Below are positions 52,308 to 62,051 of a stretch of DNA of 64,000 bases, in pieces. The notes under the pieces are model-generated. The model was not told the origin of the DNA, ran no database searches, and was given only the letters and a program-made list of their open reading frames with translations. The stretch lies in the NCBI RefSeq assembly GCF_029837695.1, contig NZ_JAOEEA010000005.1, positions 1-64,000 on the forward strand, written 5' to 3'. Both the position numbers and the translations under genes were made by a program. This DNA is from Pseudomonas sp. GD04019. GTDB taxonomy: Bacteria; Pseudomonadota; Gammaproteobacteria; Pseudomonadales; Pseudomonadaceae. Every line of letters starts with the position of its first letter. The stretch's first letter is position 1.

Positions 52308-53741
52308 TCAGTAAGCCTCTTTGCTGGAAGCCACAGCGGGCAGAGTGAGAAAGATGATGTAGAGGTCGAACCAGACGGACCAGTTCTCGATGTATTCGAG
52401 GTCATACTCGACGCGTTTCTCGATCTTCTCCAGTGTGTCAGTTTCACCCCGATAGCCATTGACCTGGGCCCAGCCGGTGATGCCGGGCTTAACCCGGTGG
52501 CGGGCACTGTATTGCTCTACGGCTTCTTCGAACAATATGCCGGCAGCCTTGGTTGCCGTGGCATGCGGCCGCGGACCCACCATGGACATGCTGCCAAGCA
52601 CCACGTTGAACAGCTGCGGCAGCTCGTCCAGGCTGGTGCGGCGAATAAAGCTGCCGACTCGGGTTACGCGTGCGTCACCCCGTATGGTCTGGCGTTCGGC
52701 ATTCGCATCCGCCATCTGGTGATACATGGAGCGGAACTTGTACACCTCGATCAGTCGATTGTTGTAGCCGTAGCGCTTCTGGCGGAACAGGACTGGGCCG
52801 GGTGAATCCAGCTTGATAGCCAGGGCCAGGCCGAGCATCACCGGAGCCAGCAACACCAGGGCCAGGCTGGCGAGGAAAAGATCTTCGATACGTTTGATCA
52901 GTGGCGACCAGCCTCGCAGCGGAAGCTCCGAGGCGTTGAACATTGGCACGCCGGAAACTTCGGTGATGCGGTTGTGCGCATGCCGTAGGGCAAGCATGTC
53001 CGGTACCAGCAATACATTGACTGGCAGTGTGCGCAGGTGTCTCACAATGTGGTCGATTCGGTTTTCGGCGGTCCAGGGGAGCGCAACCAGAACTTGCTGG
53101 ACGCGTTCCTCACGGATCAGCTTCTCCAGAACAGCGGTGTCACCGAGCACTGGCAAGTCCGCCAGCATGCCGCTGACTCGGCTCAGTCGATCATCAATGA
53201 AGCCAATCACTCCCAGCCTGATGTCACCATTGCGCCGCAGATACTCCGCTGCACGCACGCCATTGTCGGTACCGCCAAGGATCACCGCGTTCTGTAGATG
53301 CCGCCCTTGGCGTATCAGCGAGCGCAGGATTGCCAGCAGCAAGAGTCGTTCTGCGCCAAACAAGAGCAGTCCTGCGACGAACCAGATCACCAGCAGCCGC
53401 ACGGGAATGGGGGCGAAGAGCTTCAGGGCCTGATGCATGAACAGCAGAAGGGCAAAGGCGGCTAGCCAATTGAAGAACATCAGGCGAAAGCGCAGCAGGT
53501 TGCTGAACAGTTCGTCGCTATAGACACCGCCTGCCTGGAAGATCAATACGGTGATCAGCCCGAAGAACAGCATCAGCGTGACGTAGTGCTTGGTCAGCTC
53601 GGGATTGGTATTGAGCGTCCACAGCAGCACGAGACCCGGCAACATGGCCGTGAAACCATGAAGCAGGCGAGTGAAGGCCACGAAATACTGGACGAAGCTC
53701 GGTCTAGAGATCGGCTGGCGTTCGGTGGAATGCGCGCGCAA
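52308..53741 (-). CDS. pslA: PslA, undecaprenyl-phosphate sugar-phosphate transferase
   Basis: A 477-residue initiating transferase of the WbaP/WcaJ type, with N-terminal membrane helices, a CoA-binding-like middle ([19 protein letters not shown]) and the C-terminal bacterial sugar transferase domain ([48 protein letters not shown]). The start is a TTG at 53741 with GGGGGAG only three bases upstream; no ATG or GTG fits. Upstream a perfect hairpin abuts the ribosome site. First gene of the 12-gene psl operon. Confidence 0.92.
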   Translation of the reverse strand: MRAHSTERQPISRPSFVQYFVAFTRLLHGFTAMLPGLVLLWTLNTNPELTKHYVTLMLFFGLITVLIFQAGGVYSDELFSNLLRFRLMFFNWLAAFALLLFMHQALKLFAPIPVRLLVIWFVAGLLLFGAERLLLLAILRSLIRQGRHLQNAVILGGTDNGVRAAEYLRRNGDIRLGVIGFIDDRLSRVSGMLADLPVLGDTAVLEKLIREERVQQVLVALPWTAENRIDHIVRHLRTLPVNVLLVPDMLALRHAHNRITEVSGVPMFNASELPLRGWSPLIKRIEDLFLASLALVLLAPVMLGLALAIKLDSPGPVLFRQKRYGYNNRLIEVYKFRSMYHQMADANAERQTIRGDARVTRVGSFIRRTSLDELPQLFNVVLGSMSMVGPRPHATATKAAGILFEEAVEQYSARHRVKPGITGWAQVNGYRGETDTLEKIEKRVEYDLEYIENWSVWFDLYIIFLTLPAVASSKEAY

Positions 53742-53744
53742 AAG

Positions 53745-53772
53745 CTCCCCCGTTCGGTCCGGATTCGGACCG
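53745..53772 (-). promoter_or_regulatory. Hairpin abutting the pslA ribosome site (candidate RsmA control site)
   Basis: In the message, CGGTCCG-AATC-CGGACCG (53772-53755) forms a perfect 7-bp stem and is followed three bases later by the Shine-Dalgarno GGGGGAG (53751-53745). Both parts contain GGA. In P. aeruginosa RsmA binds the psl leader and blocks translation; this arrangement could serve that, but the GGA lies in the stem rather than the loop. Confidence 0.5.
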
Positions 53773-53877
53773 CCGATGAAATGCGTTGAGAGTCAGATTT
53801 TTGGCGACTCTATTTTGCTTTAGTTATGGTGTCGCCGGTTTTTTGTCGATTTGATCACGAAGTTTTTTTGAAGGCAA

Positions 53878-54909
53878 TTAAAAAGTAGTGGCATTTTGAT
53901 ATTTCTGACGATATTCACCCGGCGTCATCCCGGTCCACGCTTTGAAGCTGCGGTGGAACGAGCGTGACTCGGTGAAACCCAGGTAGCTGGCGATGTCCTG
54001 GATCGCCAGGTCGCTGCGCAGCAGGTAGTGTTCGGCCAGTTCCTGGCGCAGCTGATCGAGGATTTCCTGGTAGCTGGTGCCGGCCTGCTGCAGGTGGCGC
54101 TGCAGGGTGCGCACCGTCATGTGGAATTTCTCGGCGACCTTTTCCTTGCGCGGCAGGCCGTCCTTGAGCAGCAGGCGCAGGGCGTTTTTCACCCGTTGCG
54201 GCAGCGGCTCGTTGTCGTCCAGCCCGGCCATCATGGTCAGTGCGTGTTCTTCCAGGGTCCGCAGCAGGTTGGCGTCGGCCTGGCGCAGGGGAATGCTCAG
54301 GTAGTCCAGCGGCACCAGCAGGGCATTGCTCGGCTGGCCGAACAGCACCGGGCAGCCGAACACCTCTTCGTAGTCGGTCTGCTGCGCCTCGTCCGGGCGC
54401 GCATGTTCGAACCAGACCTCGCGCGGCGAGCGGTCCATGTCGGCGATCCAGCGCGCGTAGAGCATCCACGACGCCAGCACGTTCTCCACCATGTGCCGGC
54501 GGATACCCGGGTGCTCGTGGCGGCAGTTCCAGATCAGCCGCACATGGTCGCCGGCCAGTTCCAGTTGGCTGGTGCCCATGTCGCCGACCAGTTTCTCGTA
54601 GGGCACGATGCGGCTCATCGCCTCGCCCAGGGTGGCGCAGTTCATGGTGATGTAGCCGAGCACGCTCCACGAGCCGGGTTGTACGTAACGCGCGGCATGC
54701 AGGCCGAACAGCGGGTCGCCGGAGACCTGCATCAGGTGCGCCAGCAGGCGCTCGTGCACCTCGCTGGGCAGGCGCTTGCCGTTGTCCGCCAGGTCCTCGG
54801 CGCTGAGGCCGGCTGCGGTGCGAGCGGCCTCCACGTCCAGGCCGAGGTGTTCGGCGTGACGCAGGTACTTGAGCAGGGCGGGGACCGAGGTATAGCCGAG
54901 GGTCAGCAT
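53878..54909 (-). CDS. AraC-family regulator (arabinose-binding-domain type)
   Basis: A 343-residue regulator with an N-terminal effector domain of the type in OruR-like proteins (GYTSVPALLKYLRHAEHLGL, YITMNCATLGEAMSRIVPYE) and a C-terminal AraC helix-turn-helix (IQDIASYLGFTESRSFHRSF, WTGMTPGEYRQKY). It diverges from the FAD-oxidase gene at 55039 and is its most likely regulator, as in the PAO1 counterpart locus. The psl promoter region lies on its other side. Confidence 0.92.
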   Translation of the reverse strand: MLTLGYTSVPALLKYLRHAEHLGLDVEAARTAAGLSAEDLADNGKRLPSEVHERLLAHLMQVSGDPLFGLHAARYVQPGSWSVLGYITMNCATLGEAMSRIVPYEKLVGDMGTSQLELAGDHVRLIWNCRHEHPGIRRHMVENVLASWMLYARWIADMDRSPREVWFEHARPDEAQQTDYEEVFGCPVLFGQPSNALLVPLDYLSIPLRQADANLLRTLEEHALTMMAGLDDNEPLPQRVKNALRLLLKDGLPRKEKVAEKFHMTVRTLQRHLQQAGTSYQEILDQLRQELAEHYLLRSDLAIQDIASYLGFTESRSFHRSFKAWTGMTPGEYRQKYQNATTF

Positions 54910-55038
54910 GGTCGATTCTTGTTGTTCTGCTTGTCTTGATTGGCGACAGCCGCTGTCCCGATTCGACAGTGACCGGAGCGGGCGGCTGGCTAGTATAGGC
55001 AGCCATCGATCATCAGCGGAACTGTGAGGAAAGGACGG

Positions 55039-56643
55039 ATGCGACGTTGGAACGGATGGGGCGACGAAGCCACCCAGGTTGAACTGCCGGCCCATGGTGG
55101 CGCCTTCCTTGCCGAGCGCGTCGGCGCCGGCCAGCGCCTGGCGGACGCCAGCCTGGAGCAGGTGCTGGCGCGGGTGCCGCAGTCGCGCCTGGTCACCCGC
55201 CATCCGCTGGTCAGCATCGACGCCGAAGTGCGCGTGCGCCATGCCCGCGGCCAGAGCCTGCCGGACTGGCTGGCCATGCGCTCCGGCGATTTCGGCGTAT
55301 TCCCCGATGGCGTGGCCCTGCCGGAAACCGCCGCGCAGATCCGCGAGTTGCTGAGCTGGGCGCAGCAGCAGGACGCCATCGTCATTCCCTACGGCGGCGG
55401 CACCTCGGTGGCTGGCCACATCAACCCGGCAGCCGGCGACAAGGCGGTACTGACCCTGTCGCTGGAGCGCATGACCCAGCTGCTCGACCTCGACGAGCAG
55501 AGCCAGATCGCCACCTTCGGCCCCGGCGCCAGTGGCCCGCAGGTGGAGGCACAGCTGCGTGCTCGTGGCTACACCCTCGGCCATTTCCCGCAATCCTGGG
55601 AGCTGTCCACCCTCGGCGGCTGGGTCGCCAGCCGCTCCAGCGGCCAGCAGTCGCTGCGCTACGGGCGCATCGAGCAGCTGTTCGCCGGTGGCAAGGTCGA
55701 GACCTTCGCCGGCACCCTGGAGATTCCGACTTTCCCGGCCTCGGCCGCCGGTCCGGACCTGCGCGAGCTGATCCTCGGCAGCGAAGGGCGCTTCGGCGTG
55801 ATCTCCGAAGTGCGCGTGCGCGTGACCAGGCTGGCCGAGCAGGAGAAATTCTTCGCCGTGTTCCTGCCCAGCTGGCAGCAGGCCCTGGCCGGTATCCGCG
55901 CCCTGGCCCAGGCGCGCGTGCCGCTGTCGATGCTGCGCCTGTCCAATGCCATCGAGACCGAAACCCAACTGGCCCTGGCTGGCCATCCGGAGCAGATCGC
56001 TTGGCTTGAGAAATACCTGGCCATGCGTGGCGCCCGCGTAGGCAAGTGCATGCTGACCTTCGGCGTCACCGGCAATCGCGCGCAGAACGCCCTGTCGGTC
56101 AAACAGGCCAAGCGCATCCTGCGCGCCGAGGGCGGCGTGTTCACCGGCACCCTGCTGGGCAAGAAATGGGCGGAAAACCGCTTCCGCTTCCCCTACCTGC
56201 GCCACGGCCTGTGGGAGGCCGGCTACGCGGTGGACACCCTGGAGACGGCGACCGACTGGAGCAACGTCGACAACCTGCTGAACAAGGTCGAGGCCAGCCT
56301 GCGCCAGGGCCTGGCGGACGAGGGCGAGCAGGTCCACGTGTTCACCCACCTGTCCCACGTCTATGGCGAGGGCTCGAGCATCTACACCACCTACGTGTTC
56401 CGCCCGGGCAGCAGCTACGAGCAGACCCTGGCGCGCTGGAACAAGCTCAAGCACGCGGCCTGCCAGACCATCGCCGGCAACCGCGGCACCATCAGCCACC
56501 AGCATGGCGTCGGCCGCGATCATGCGCCGTACCTGGTGGCGGAGAAGGGTGAGCTGGGCATGGCGGCGCTCAAGGCTATGGCCCAGCACTTCGATCCCGA
56601 ACAGCGTCTGGCACCTGGCGTTCTGCTGGAAACCCATGAATAA
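55039..56643 (+). CDS. FAD-linked oxidase of the alkyl-DHAP synthase (AGPS) type
   Basis: A 534-residue flavoprotein. The FAD-binding PCMH motif is IPYGGGTSVAGHINPAAG, followed by QSWELSTLGGWVASRSSGQQ and LILGSEGRFGVISEVRVR. The C-terminal active-site stretch TISHQHGVGRDHAPYL resembles the His-rich SHHHGVG motif of alkyl-dihydroxyacetone-phosphate synthase, with Gln for the middle His. The ATG at 55039 follows AGGAAAGGA. AGPS makes ether lipids in animals; a bacterial role is not established. Related family members are D-lactate and glycolate oxidases. Confidence 0.88.
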   Translation: MRRWNGWGDEATQVELPAHGGAFLAERVGAGQRLADASLEQVLARVPQSRLVTRHPLVSIDAEVRVRHARGQSLPDWLAMRSGDFGVFPDGVALPETAAQIRELLSWAQQQDAIVIPYGGGTSVAGHINPAAGDKAVLTLSLERMTQLLDLDEQSQIATFGPGASGPQVEAQLRARGYTLGHFPQSWELSTLGGWVASRSSGQQSLRYGRIEQLFAGGKVETFAGTLEIPTFPASAAGPDLRELILGSEGRFGVISEVRVRVTRLAEQEKFFAVFLPSWQQALAGIRALAQARVPLSMLRLSNAIETETQLALAGHPEQIAWLEKYLAMRGARVGKCMLTFGVTGNRAQNALSVKQAKRILRAEGGVFTGTLLGKKWAENRFRFPYLRHGLWEAGYAVDTLETATDWSNVDNLLNKVEASLRQGLADEGEQVHVFTHLSHVYGEGSSIYTTYVFRPGSSYEQTLARWNKLKHAACQTIAGNRGTISHQHGVGRDHAPYLVAEKGELGMAALKAMAQHFDPEQRLAPGVLLETHE

Positions 56644-56832
56644 GCCTGCTGCGCGCCCCGATAGCTGCGTGACTCGCTACGTTCGCCCTGCGGGCCTGCC
56701 TGCGGCAGTTCAGCCGCAAGCGGCTGTGAGGCGGTGCTCGCTCCTCGCCTATCGCCTTGATATGTCTCGTCGCTGCGCTCCGTCCGCCTTGCTCTCGGGG
56801 CGCTCGCGACGGCTTCTTCAAGGGTTTCGATA
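56644..56832. other. 189-base gap inside the operon
   Basis: A stretch with different base use from the flanking genes, containing several short imperfect palindromes (CCGCAAGCGG, GCCCTGCGGGC) and no credible gene. It resembles interspersed intergenic repeat DNA. It ends with a weak GGG before the next ATG. Confidence 0.4.
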
Positions 56833-58410
56833 ATGCAGAGCTGGAACGCCACCTGGCGTGAAACCGCGCTGCCGGAACTGGCGGCGCGCGACTGGGACCT
56901 GATCGTGGTCGGCGGCGGCATCACCGGCGCCGGCATACTGCGCGAGGCGGCCCGGCGTGGCTGGAGCTGCCTGCTGCTGGAGCAGCGCGACTTCGCCTGG
57001 GGCACCTCCAGTCGCTCGTCGAAGATGGTCCATGGCGGCCTGCGCTACATCGCCAAGGGCCAATTGGGCCTGACCCGTGATTCGGTGCGCGAGCGCCAGC
57101 GTCTGCTCGGCGAGGCGCCGGGTCTGGTCGATCCGTTGCCATTCCTGTTCCCGCATTATCGTGGTCGCTTCCCCGGCCCCAAGGTGTTTGGTGGTCTGCT
57201 CGGCGTGTACGACGCCCTGGCCGGTCAGCGCCTGCATCGTTATCACCCGTTGGCCGAGCTGCGCTATCTGGCGCCGGGCCTGCAGGAGCAGACGCTACTT
57301 GGCGCCACCCGCTTTACCGATGCGGTCACCGACGATGCGCGGCTGGTCATGCGGGTTCTGGGGGAGGCGCGCGCCGATGGCGGCGAGGCGCTCAATGGTG
57401 TGCGCGTGGTCGAGCTGAGCCGCGACAACGGCCGGGTGGTCGGGCTGATGGCCGAGGACGTGGAAAGTAACCAGCGCGTTGCCTTCCGTGCCCGCGCCGT
57501 GGCTCAGGCCACCGGTGCCTGGGCCGACGAGCTGCGGCAGAAGACCGGCCTGGAACATATCCGCCCGCTGCGCGGCAGCCATCTGCTGCTGCCGGCCTGG
57601 CGCCTGCCGGTAGCCCAGGCCATCAGCTTTATGCACGCGGAAGATGGCAGGCCCGTCTTTGTATTTCCCTGGGAAGGCGCCACGGTGGTCGGCACCACCG
57701 ACCTGGATCACGACACGTCGCTGGGCCAGGACGCACGCATCACCGCCGAAGAAGTGGATTACCTGCTGGCCGCCTGCGCCAGCGTATTCCCGCATGCCGG
57801 TATTGGGCGTGGGGATGTGCTGTCCACCTGGGCCGGCGTGCGCCCGGTGGTCAGCGAAGGGGAGAGCGCCGGGCGCAAGCCCTCGGACGAGAAGCGCGAG
57901 CACGCGCTGTGGAGCGAGCCCGGCTGCGTGACCCTGGCCGGCGGCAAGCTGACCACCTTCCGCCTGCTGGCCCTGGAAGTGCTGCGCGCCTGTGCGCCCA
58001 TGGTCGGCCGTGAGGTGACGGATGCCGGCCAGCAGGTGTTCCGTGGCGCCGCGCCGCAGGTGCTGCCTGGACTGGGTATGGCCCAACAGCGCCGCCTGGC
58101 CGGTCGTCACGGTGCGGCTTTGCCGCGTCTGGCGCGGCTGATCGACGAACTGGGCAACGCCTGCATCGGCGCCAGCAACACCCTGTGGGCCGAGTTGGCC
58201 CTGGCCTGCGACGAGGAGCTGGTGCTGCATCTGGACGACCTGCTGCTGCGCCGCACCCGCATCGCCCTGCTGCTGGCCGATGGTGCTGCGGCCGAGCTGC
58301 CACGCATCCGCGCGCTGTGCCAGCCGCGCCTGGGCTGGAGCGATGCGCGCTGGGACGAAGAACAACAACGCTATCTGGCGCTGTGGCATCGCTGCTACAG
58401 CCTGCCTTGA
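56833..58410 (+). CDS. FAD-dependent glycerol-3-phosphate dehydrogenase-like enzyme
   Basis: A 525-residue GlpD-family protein. The dinucleotide motif is [20 protein letters not shown], then [15 protein letters not shown] (the GlpD signature), and [14 protein letters not shown]-terminal helical cap is present. It probably oxidises glycerol-3-phosphate or a related alkyl-glycerol phosphate to the keto form and passes electrons to quinone. Pseudomonas carries the regular glpD elsewhere, so this is a paralogue. The FGGY kinase follows with a 17-base gap. Confidence 0.88.
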   Translation: MQSWNATWRETALPELAARDWDLIVVGGGITGAGILREAARRGWSCLLLEQRDFAWGTSSRSSKMVHGGLRYIAKGQLGLTRDSVRERQRLLGEAPGLVDPLPFLFPHYRGRFPGPKVFGGLLGVYDALAGQRLHRYHPLAELRYLAPGLQEQTLLGATRFTDAVTDDARLVMRVLGEARADGGEALNGVRVVELSRDNGRVVGLMAEDVESNQRVAFRARAVAQATGAWADELRQKTGLEHIRPLRGSHLLLPAWRLPVAQAISFMHAEDGRPVFVFPWEGATVVGTTDLDHDTSLGQDARITAEEVDYLLAACASVFPHAGIGRGDVLSTWAGVRPVVSEGESAGRKPSDEKREHALWSEPGCVTLAGGKLTTFRLLALEVLRACAPMVGREVTDAGQQVFRGAAPQVLPGLGMAQQRRLAGRHGAALPRLARLIDELGNACIGASNTLWAELALACDEELVLHLDDLLLRRTRIALLLADGAAAELPRIRALCQPRLGWSDARWDEEQQRYLALWHRCYSLP

Positions 58411-58427
58411 ACTGCCTGGAAACCGAC

Positions 58428-59987
58428 GTGACCGAACAACGCTACCTGCTGGCCATCGACAACGGTACCCAAAGCGTGCGCGCGCTGCTCTTCGACCTGG
58501 CCGGCAACCTGGTTGGCAAGGGCAAGGTGGAGCTCGAACCCTACTACTCCGAGCACCCCGGCTGGGCCGAGCAGGACCCGGAGTACTACTGGGCCAGCCT
58601 GGGCGAGGCCTGCCGCCGGCTGTGGGCCAGCGTCGAGATCGACAAACGCCAGATCGCCGGCGTCTCGGTCACCACCCAGCGCGGCACCCTGATCAATGTG
58701 GACGAGGCCGGCAAACCGCTGCGCCCGGCCATTCTCTGGCTGGACCAGCGCCGCGCCGAGGTGGAAGGCAGCATCACCGGGCCCTGGGGCTGGCTGTTCA
58801 AGCTGATCCGCGAAGAGGCGACTGTGGATTACTTCCGCGCCCAGGCCGAGGCCAACTGGGTCGCCCAGCAGCAGCCGGATATCTGGGCCCGTACCCACAA
58901 GTTCCTGCTGCTTTCGGGCTTCCTCACCCACCGCCTGAGCGGCCGCTTCGTCGACTCGGTGGGCAGTTGCGTGGCCTACCTGCCGTTCGACTACAAGCGC
59001 CTGTGCTGGGCCAAGCCCAGCGACTGGAAGTGGCAGGCCATCCCGGTGCGCCCGGACATGCTGCCGGAGCTGGTCAAGCCGGGCGAGCGCATCGGCAGCA
59101 TCACCGCCGAGGCCAGCGCCCACACTGGCATCCCTGAAGGGCTGCCGCTGATTGCCGCGGCCTCGGACAAGGCCTGCGAAGTGATCGGCGCCGGTGGCGT
59201 GGAGCCGAGCACGGCGTGCCTGTCCTATGGCACCACGGCGACCATCAATACCACCCGTGCCAAGTACCTGGAGACCATTCCGCTGATCCCGCCGTACCCG
59301 GCGGCGATTCCCGATCACTTCAATACCGAGGTCATGATCTTCCGTGGCTTCTGGATGGTCAGTTGGTTCAAGGAACAGTTCGGCCATGCCGAACGCCAGC
59401 GCGGTCTGGAGCTGGGCGTGGAGGCCGAAACCCTGTTCGACGAGCTGGTCAACGCCGTGCCGCCGGGCTCCATGGGCCTGACTCTGCAGCCGTTCTGGTC
59501 GCCGGGTATCCGCGAGCCGGGGCTGGAGGCCAAGGGCTCGATCATCGGCTTCGGCGACGTGCACACCCGCGCGCACCTGTACCGGGCGATCCTCGAAGGC
59601 CTGGCCTACGCCCTGCGCCAGGGCCGCGAGCGCATCGAGAAGCGCTCCGGCACCCGTATCGAGCGCCTGCGCATCTCCGGTGGCGGCTCGCAGAGCGATG
59701 CGGCCATGCAGCTGACCGCCGATATCTTCAACCTGCCGGCCGAGCGCCCGCACCTGTACGAGACCTCCGGCCTGGGCGCGGCCATCGACTGCGCCGTCGG
59801 TCTTGGCCTGCACCCGGACTTCCCCACGGCCATCGCCGCCATGACCCGCGTCGGCAAGGTGTTCCAGCCCAACCCGCAGGCGGTGGCGGTGTACGAGCGC
59901 CTGTACCGCGAGGTCTACCTGCGCATGTACAAGCAGCTCAAGCCGCTGTACGGCAGCATTCGCGAGATCACCGGGTATCCCGCCTAG
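58428..59987 (+). CDS. FGGY-family carbohydrate kinase
   Basis: A 519-residue sugar/polyol kinase starting at GTG 58428 ([20 protein letters not shown]). The ATPase-fold motifs are [38 protein letters not shown] and [19 protein letters not shown]. The substrate cannot be set from sequence; glycerol kinase and xylulokinase are relatives. Context with GlpD- and AGPS-like enzymes suggests a triose- or glycerol-type polyol. Confidence 0.88.
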   Translation: MTEQRYLLAIDNGTQSVRALLFDLAGNLVGKGKVELEPYYSEHPGWAEQDPEYYWASLGEACRRLWASVEIDKRQIAGVSVTTQRGTLINVDEAGKPLRPAILWLDQRRAEVEGSITGPWGWLFKLIREEATVDYFRAQAEANWVAQQQPDIWARTHKFLLLSGFLTHRLSGRFVDSVGSCVAYLPFDYKRLCWAKPSDWKWQAIPVRPDMLPELVKPGERIGSITAEASAHTGIPEGLPLIAAASDKACEVIGAGGVEPSTACLSYGTTATINTTRAKYLETIPLIPPYPAAIPDHFNTEVMIFRGFWMVSWFKEQFGHAERQRGLELGVEAETLFDELVNAVPPGSMGLTLQPFWSPGIREPGLEAKGSIIGFGDVHTRAHLYRAILEGLAYALRQGRERIEKRSGTRIERLRISGGGSQSDAAMQLTADIFNLPAERPHLYETSGLGAAIDCAVGLGLHPDFPTAIAAMTRVGKVFQPNPQAVAVYERLYREVYLRMYKQLKPLYGSIREITGYPA

Positions 59988-60075
59988 CCCTTTCCAAGCG
60001 CAGCGGTAGTCGGCACTTTCCCGTCTACGCCGAGGTCTGCTGTACTCGGATAAACCACAAGGGAGGGGGCATGGC

Positions 60076-60969
60076 ATGGGTGAGCGCAAGGCGCTGCTGA
60101 TCCTGCATGGCAAGCAGGCGCAGAACGAGGAAGTGCGGGCCGCGGTGATGGCGCTGCGAGAGAACGGCTGGGAGCTGGCCGTGCGCCTGACCTGGGAAGG
60201 CGGCGATGCGGCGCGTCTGGTGGACAGGGCGCTGGCCGCCGGCTATCCAACCCTGATCGCCGGGGGCGGCGATGGCACCCTGCGCGAGGTGGCCGAGGCC
60301 ATGGCGCTGGCGGGCAGCGACGCTTCCCTGGCCTTGCTGCCACTGGGCACCGCCAATGACTTCTGCCGCGCCGCCGGCATTCCGCTGCCGCCGGCGGAAG
60401 CCTTGTCCCTGCTGGAGTTCGAGCCGCGCTCGATCGACCTGGGCGAGGTGGACGGCCAGTTGTTCCTCAATATGGCCACCGGGGGCTTCGGCTCCAAGGT
60501 CACCGCCAATACCTCGGAAGAGCTGAAGAAGATGCTCGGCGGCGCCGCCTATTTCCTCACCGGGCTGACCCGCTTTCCCGAAGTGCATTCCGCGTTTGGC
60601 CGTTTCAGTGGGCCGGGCTTCACCTGGGAGGGGGATTTCCTAGCCCTTGGCATCGGCAACGGGCGCCAGGCCGGCGGTGGTCATGTGATGTGCCCGCAGG
60701 CGCAGATCAATGATGGTTTGCTGGATATCTGTATCGTGCCGGCGCCCCAGGACGTGGTCGGTACCCTGGGCACGCTGCTGTCCGGCGGCATCCTCGGCCT
60801 GGAGGCGGTGTCGATCAGCGCGCGTCTGCCGTGGCTGGAAGTGGAGGCGCCGGAAGGGCTGGACATCAACCTGGACGGTGAGCCTATGGAAGGCCAGCGT
60901 CTGCGCTTCGCCGCGCGTCCCGGGGCGCTGCGCCTGCACCTGCCGAACATCTCGCCGCTGCTCGGCTGA
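60076..60969 (+). CDS. yegS: YegS-type lipid kinase
   Basis: A 297-residue diacylglycerol-kinase-fold enzyme. Motifs are LIAGGGDGTLREVAEAM, PLGTANDFCRAAG and the C-terminal LDINLDGEPMEGQ. YegS-type enzymes phosphorylate phosphatidylglycerol or diacylglycerol in vitro. GGGAGGGGGC lies just upstream. It is 88 bases after the FGGY kinase and may be the last gene of the block, linking it to lipid metabolism. Confidence 0.9.
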   Translation: MGERKALLILHGKQAQNEEVRAAVMALRENGWELAVRLTWEGGDAARLVDRALAAGYPTLIAGGGDGTLREVAEAMALAGSDASLALLPLGTANDFCRAAGIPLPPAEALSLLEFEPRSIDLGEVDGQLFLNMATGGFGSKVTANTSEELKKMLGGAAYFLTGLTRFPEVHSAFGRFSGPGFTWEGDFLALGIGNGRQAGGGHVMCPQAQINDGLLDICIVPAPQDVVGTLGTLLSGGILGLEAVSISARLPWLEVEAPEGLDINLDGEPMEGQRLRFAARPGALRLHLPNISPLLG

Positions 60970-61085
60970 GGCATGCTGGCGCCGACCCGTGCCCTGCGGC
61001 ATGATGGCGTCAGGCCATATCCTGCAGTTCCCGTGCAATCGGCCGATAGAAGCTAGACTCGATTCAAGCACCTGAGGAACATCAC

Positions 61086-62012
61086 ATGGCCGGCATTCTC
61101 GATACAGTGGATCAACGCACCCAGCTGGTGGGCGAGAACCGTCTGGAAATCCTCATGTTCCGCCTGGCCGGGCGCCAATTGTTCGCGATCAACGTGTTCA
61201 AGGTGCAGGAAGTCCTGCAACTGCCCAAGCTGACCCTGATGCCGCACCGCCATCCCTATGTCTGCGGGGTGGTCAACCTGCGCGGCCAGACCCTGCCGGT
61301 GATCGACCTGTCCCAGGCCATCGGCATGCGCCCGCTGACCCCGAGCGAGAACAGCACCATCATCGTCACCGAGTACAACCGCTCGGTGCAGGCCTTCCTG
61401 GTCGGTGGCGTGGACCGCATCCTCAACCTCAACTGGGAATCCATCCTGCCGCCGCCGGGCGGGGCGGGGCGCCAGCACTACCTGACCGCGATCACCAAGG
61501 TGGACGACCAGATCGTCGAGATCATCGACGTGGAGAAGGTGCTGGCCGAAATCGCGCCGATGAGCACCAAGGTCTCCGACGAGAAGCTTGCCGATCCGCT
61601 GCTGGCCAAGGCCGTCGGCCGCGAGGTGCTGCTGGTGGATGACTCCACGGTGGCACTCAACCAGCTGCGCGAGACCATGTCGCAGCTGGGCTTGCGTACG
61701 CACTCGGCCAGCGACGGCCTCAAGGCTCTGCAGCTGCTGAAGAAGTGGGCGGATACCGGCGAGGTGATGACCGACAAGCTGCTGATGATCTTCACCGACG
61801 CCGAAATGCCGGAGATGGATGGCTACCGCCTGACCACCGAGATCCGCAACGACCCGCGCCTCAAGGACCTTTACGTGGTGCTGCACACCTCGTTGTCCGG
61901 CAGCTTCAACGAGGCGATGGTGAAGAAGGTCGGCTGCGACAACTTCCTCTCCAAGTTCCAGCCCGACAAGCTGGTCGACGTGATCCGTCAGCGTCTGGAA
62001 CTCGACACCTGA
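61086..62012 (+). CDS. CheV-type chemotaxis coupling protein (CheW plus receiver)
   Basis: A 308-residue protein. The N-terminal CheW-like domain (about 1-160; ILMFRLAGRQLFAINVFKVQ, NLRGQTLPVIDLSQAIGM) docks to receptors and CheA. The C-terminal receiver has DD near VLLVDDSTVALNQ, the phospho-acceptor Asp in MIFTDAEMPEMDG and the Lys in FLSKFQPDK. GAGGAAC precedes the ATG. GCCGATAG at 61042-61049, 36 bases upstream, resembles the -10 box of flagellar sigma-28 promoters (GCCGATAA), although the -35 is poor. An unusual chemoreceptor is convergent. Confidence 0.92.
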   Translation: MAGILDTVDQRTQLVGENRLEILMFRLAGRQLFAINVFKVQEVLQLPKLTLMPHRHPYVCGVVNLRGQTLPVIDLSQAIGMRPLTPSENSTIIVTEYNRSVQAFLVGGVDRILNLNWESILPPPGGAGRQHYLTAITKVDDQIVEIIDVEKVLAEIAPMSTKVSDEKLADPLLAKAVGREVLLVDDSTVALNQLRETMSQLGLRTHSASDGLKALQLLKKWADTGEVMTDKLLMIFTDAEMPEMDGYRLTTEIRNDPRLKDLYVVLHTSLSGSFNEAMVKKVGCDNFLSKFQPDKLVDVIRQRLELDT

Positions 62013-62051
62013 CTCGCTCCGGCAGGGCGCGCCCGGCGCCCTGGCCGCCTC

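Noticed and set aside
54910..56637. Upstream extension of the AraC gene across the minus strand opposite the FAD-oxidase gene
   Set aside because: The regulator's own family N-terminus begins at the ATG at 54909; the extension overlaps the FAD-oxidase gene and is compositionally a shadow.
58395..60113. A 572-codon minus-strand frame opposite the FGGY kinase
   Set aside because: Antisense shadow with Gly/His/Gln-rich sequence; the plus strand has a clean kinase.
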